DNA of 64,000 nucleotides, from assembly GCA_946415705.1 (NCBI GenBank), contig CAMKTN010000006.1:25873-89872 (forward strand), written 5' to 3'. Shown piece by piece: positions 63,546 through 64,000 of the stretch; position 1 is the stretch's first letter, and the number at the start of each line of letters is the position of its first letter. The notes under the pieces are model-generated. The model was given only the letters and a program-made list of their open reading frames with translations, was not told the DNA's origin and made no database searches. The stretch comes from an uncultured Prevotellaceae bacterium. Lineage in GTDB: Bacteria; Bacteroidota; Bacteroidia; Bacteroidales; Bacteroidaceae. Both the position numbers and the translations under genes were made by a program.

Positions 63546-64000
63546 TCAGTCCTCCAGATTTATAAAGATACTACCCAGTTCTGGCTTGGCACCCAGTCGG
63601 CCAATGCGATATGAATTGTAAAGCGAGAGATTCTTATGTAAGCCGAAGGAGTCGCCACGGGCATATTCGGACGATGCAGTCTCCTTATTCTTCTCGACAA
63701 ACCACACCACGCCTCGATTCTCGTTAATCATGTCTTGCGATAGAAGGGTGGTCTCCTGACTCGTGATAACCAGCTGCGACTTGTCAGAGTTGAAGATGAA
63801 GACATTGAGATAGTAGTACAACAGGTCGTTGTGCAGATCCTCGCCTAATTCATCAAGATAGTACACATGAGGACTCGTTATCAAGTTGTATAATGCATCG
63901 AGAATGCGGATGTACTTCTGAGTACCCTTTGACTGCCATCTGAGTGGAATGTCAAAGTCGCCATTGTCGGAATGGTTCAAGAAGGTGATGGAATCTGTGG
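63546..64000 (-). CDS. RloA-like AAA ATPase, C-terminal part
   Basis: The frame runs off the window edge. Visible: Walker B region VYYLDELGEDLHNDLLYYYL, the switch SQLVITSQETTLL and the C-terminal GDSFGLHKNLSLYNSYRIGRLGAKPELGSIF. This is the OLD/SMC-like AAA_21 ATPase type. Walker A lies beyond the window. Confidence 0.82.
   Translation of the reverse strand, partial: TDSITFLNHSDNGDFDIPLRWQSKGTQKYIRILDALYNLITSPHVYYLDELGEDLHNDLLYYYLNVFIFNSDKSQLVITSQETTLLSQDMINENRGVVWFVEKNKETASSEYARGDSFGLHKNLSLYNSYRIGRLGAKPELGSIFINLED

Overview
The window looks like a chromosome segment of a Bacteroidales bacterium, most likely Prevotella or a close relative. The evidence is a complete type IX secretion (T9SS) core cluster (porP-gldK-gldL-gldM-gldN), several large secreted proteins with C-terminal GQR...NGKK(V) sorting-type tails, a DUF3098 gene, meso-diaminopimelate dehydrogenase, a peptidase-rich and GH29-bearing envelope repertoire, and promoters that repeatedly fit the Bacteroidetes pattern TTTG-N19..21-TAnnTTTG. 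The genus is inference; no rRNA is present.

Layout. 1-9.8 kb: the tail of a 7TM-HD phosphohydrolase (pgpH), convergent with priA, then the T9SS cluster on the minus strand, headed by tRNA-Gln. 10-29.5 kb: mostly housekeeping genes (rnr, an epimerase, a PAP2 enzyme, an ECF sigma factor with a likely anti-sigma partner, argB, speA, aroK, topA, a CPBP protease, ribF, ddh, polA, a polyprenyl synthase, aroQ and an O-methyltransferase). 29.6-43.4 kb: an accessory region with two giant secreted proteins, each followed by a 54-55 aa paralogous small protein, two tandem copies of a 54 aa protein/GNAT two-gene cassette, a retropepsin-like gene, an orphan antitoxin-like gene and many intergenic repeats. 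43.4-55.5 kb: housekeeping again (miaB, ftsX, DUF3098, uppP, truB, queA, folK, an M16 peptidase, an alpha-fucosidase and sufB). 55.7-64 kb: an MNT/HEPN pair, a secreted dockerin/InlB-repeat protein behind a long structured leader, an AAA/DUF4143 ATPase, a lipoprotein, and the start of a RloB/RloA pair cut by the window edge.

The genes work together in a few visible ways. The T9SS core can export the three large proteins whose tails resemble T9SS cargo. ftsX-DUF3098-uppP-truB-queA-folK forms one co-oriented run serving envelope and tRNA functions. The most striking pattern is that repeat DNA has entered genes while keeping them open. Short A/T-rich repeats and G/C-rich palindromes lie in frame in priA, gldN, gldK, rnr, PAP2, CPBP, ribF, polA, the polyprenyl synthase, the O-methyltransferase, miaB, DUF3098 and truB. 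In gldN, DUF3098 and truB the palindromes come as an inverted pair that starts 1-3 nt after the upstream stop codon and brackets the start codon, so the start would sit in the loop of a long mRNA hairpin.

Starts were moved from the longest open frame where homologous N-termini, overlap with the previous gene or a promoter argued for it; this is stated per gene. Family assignments come from reading motifs by eye, without database searches.
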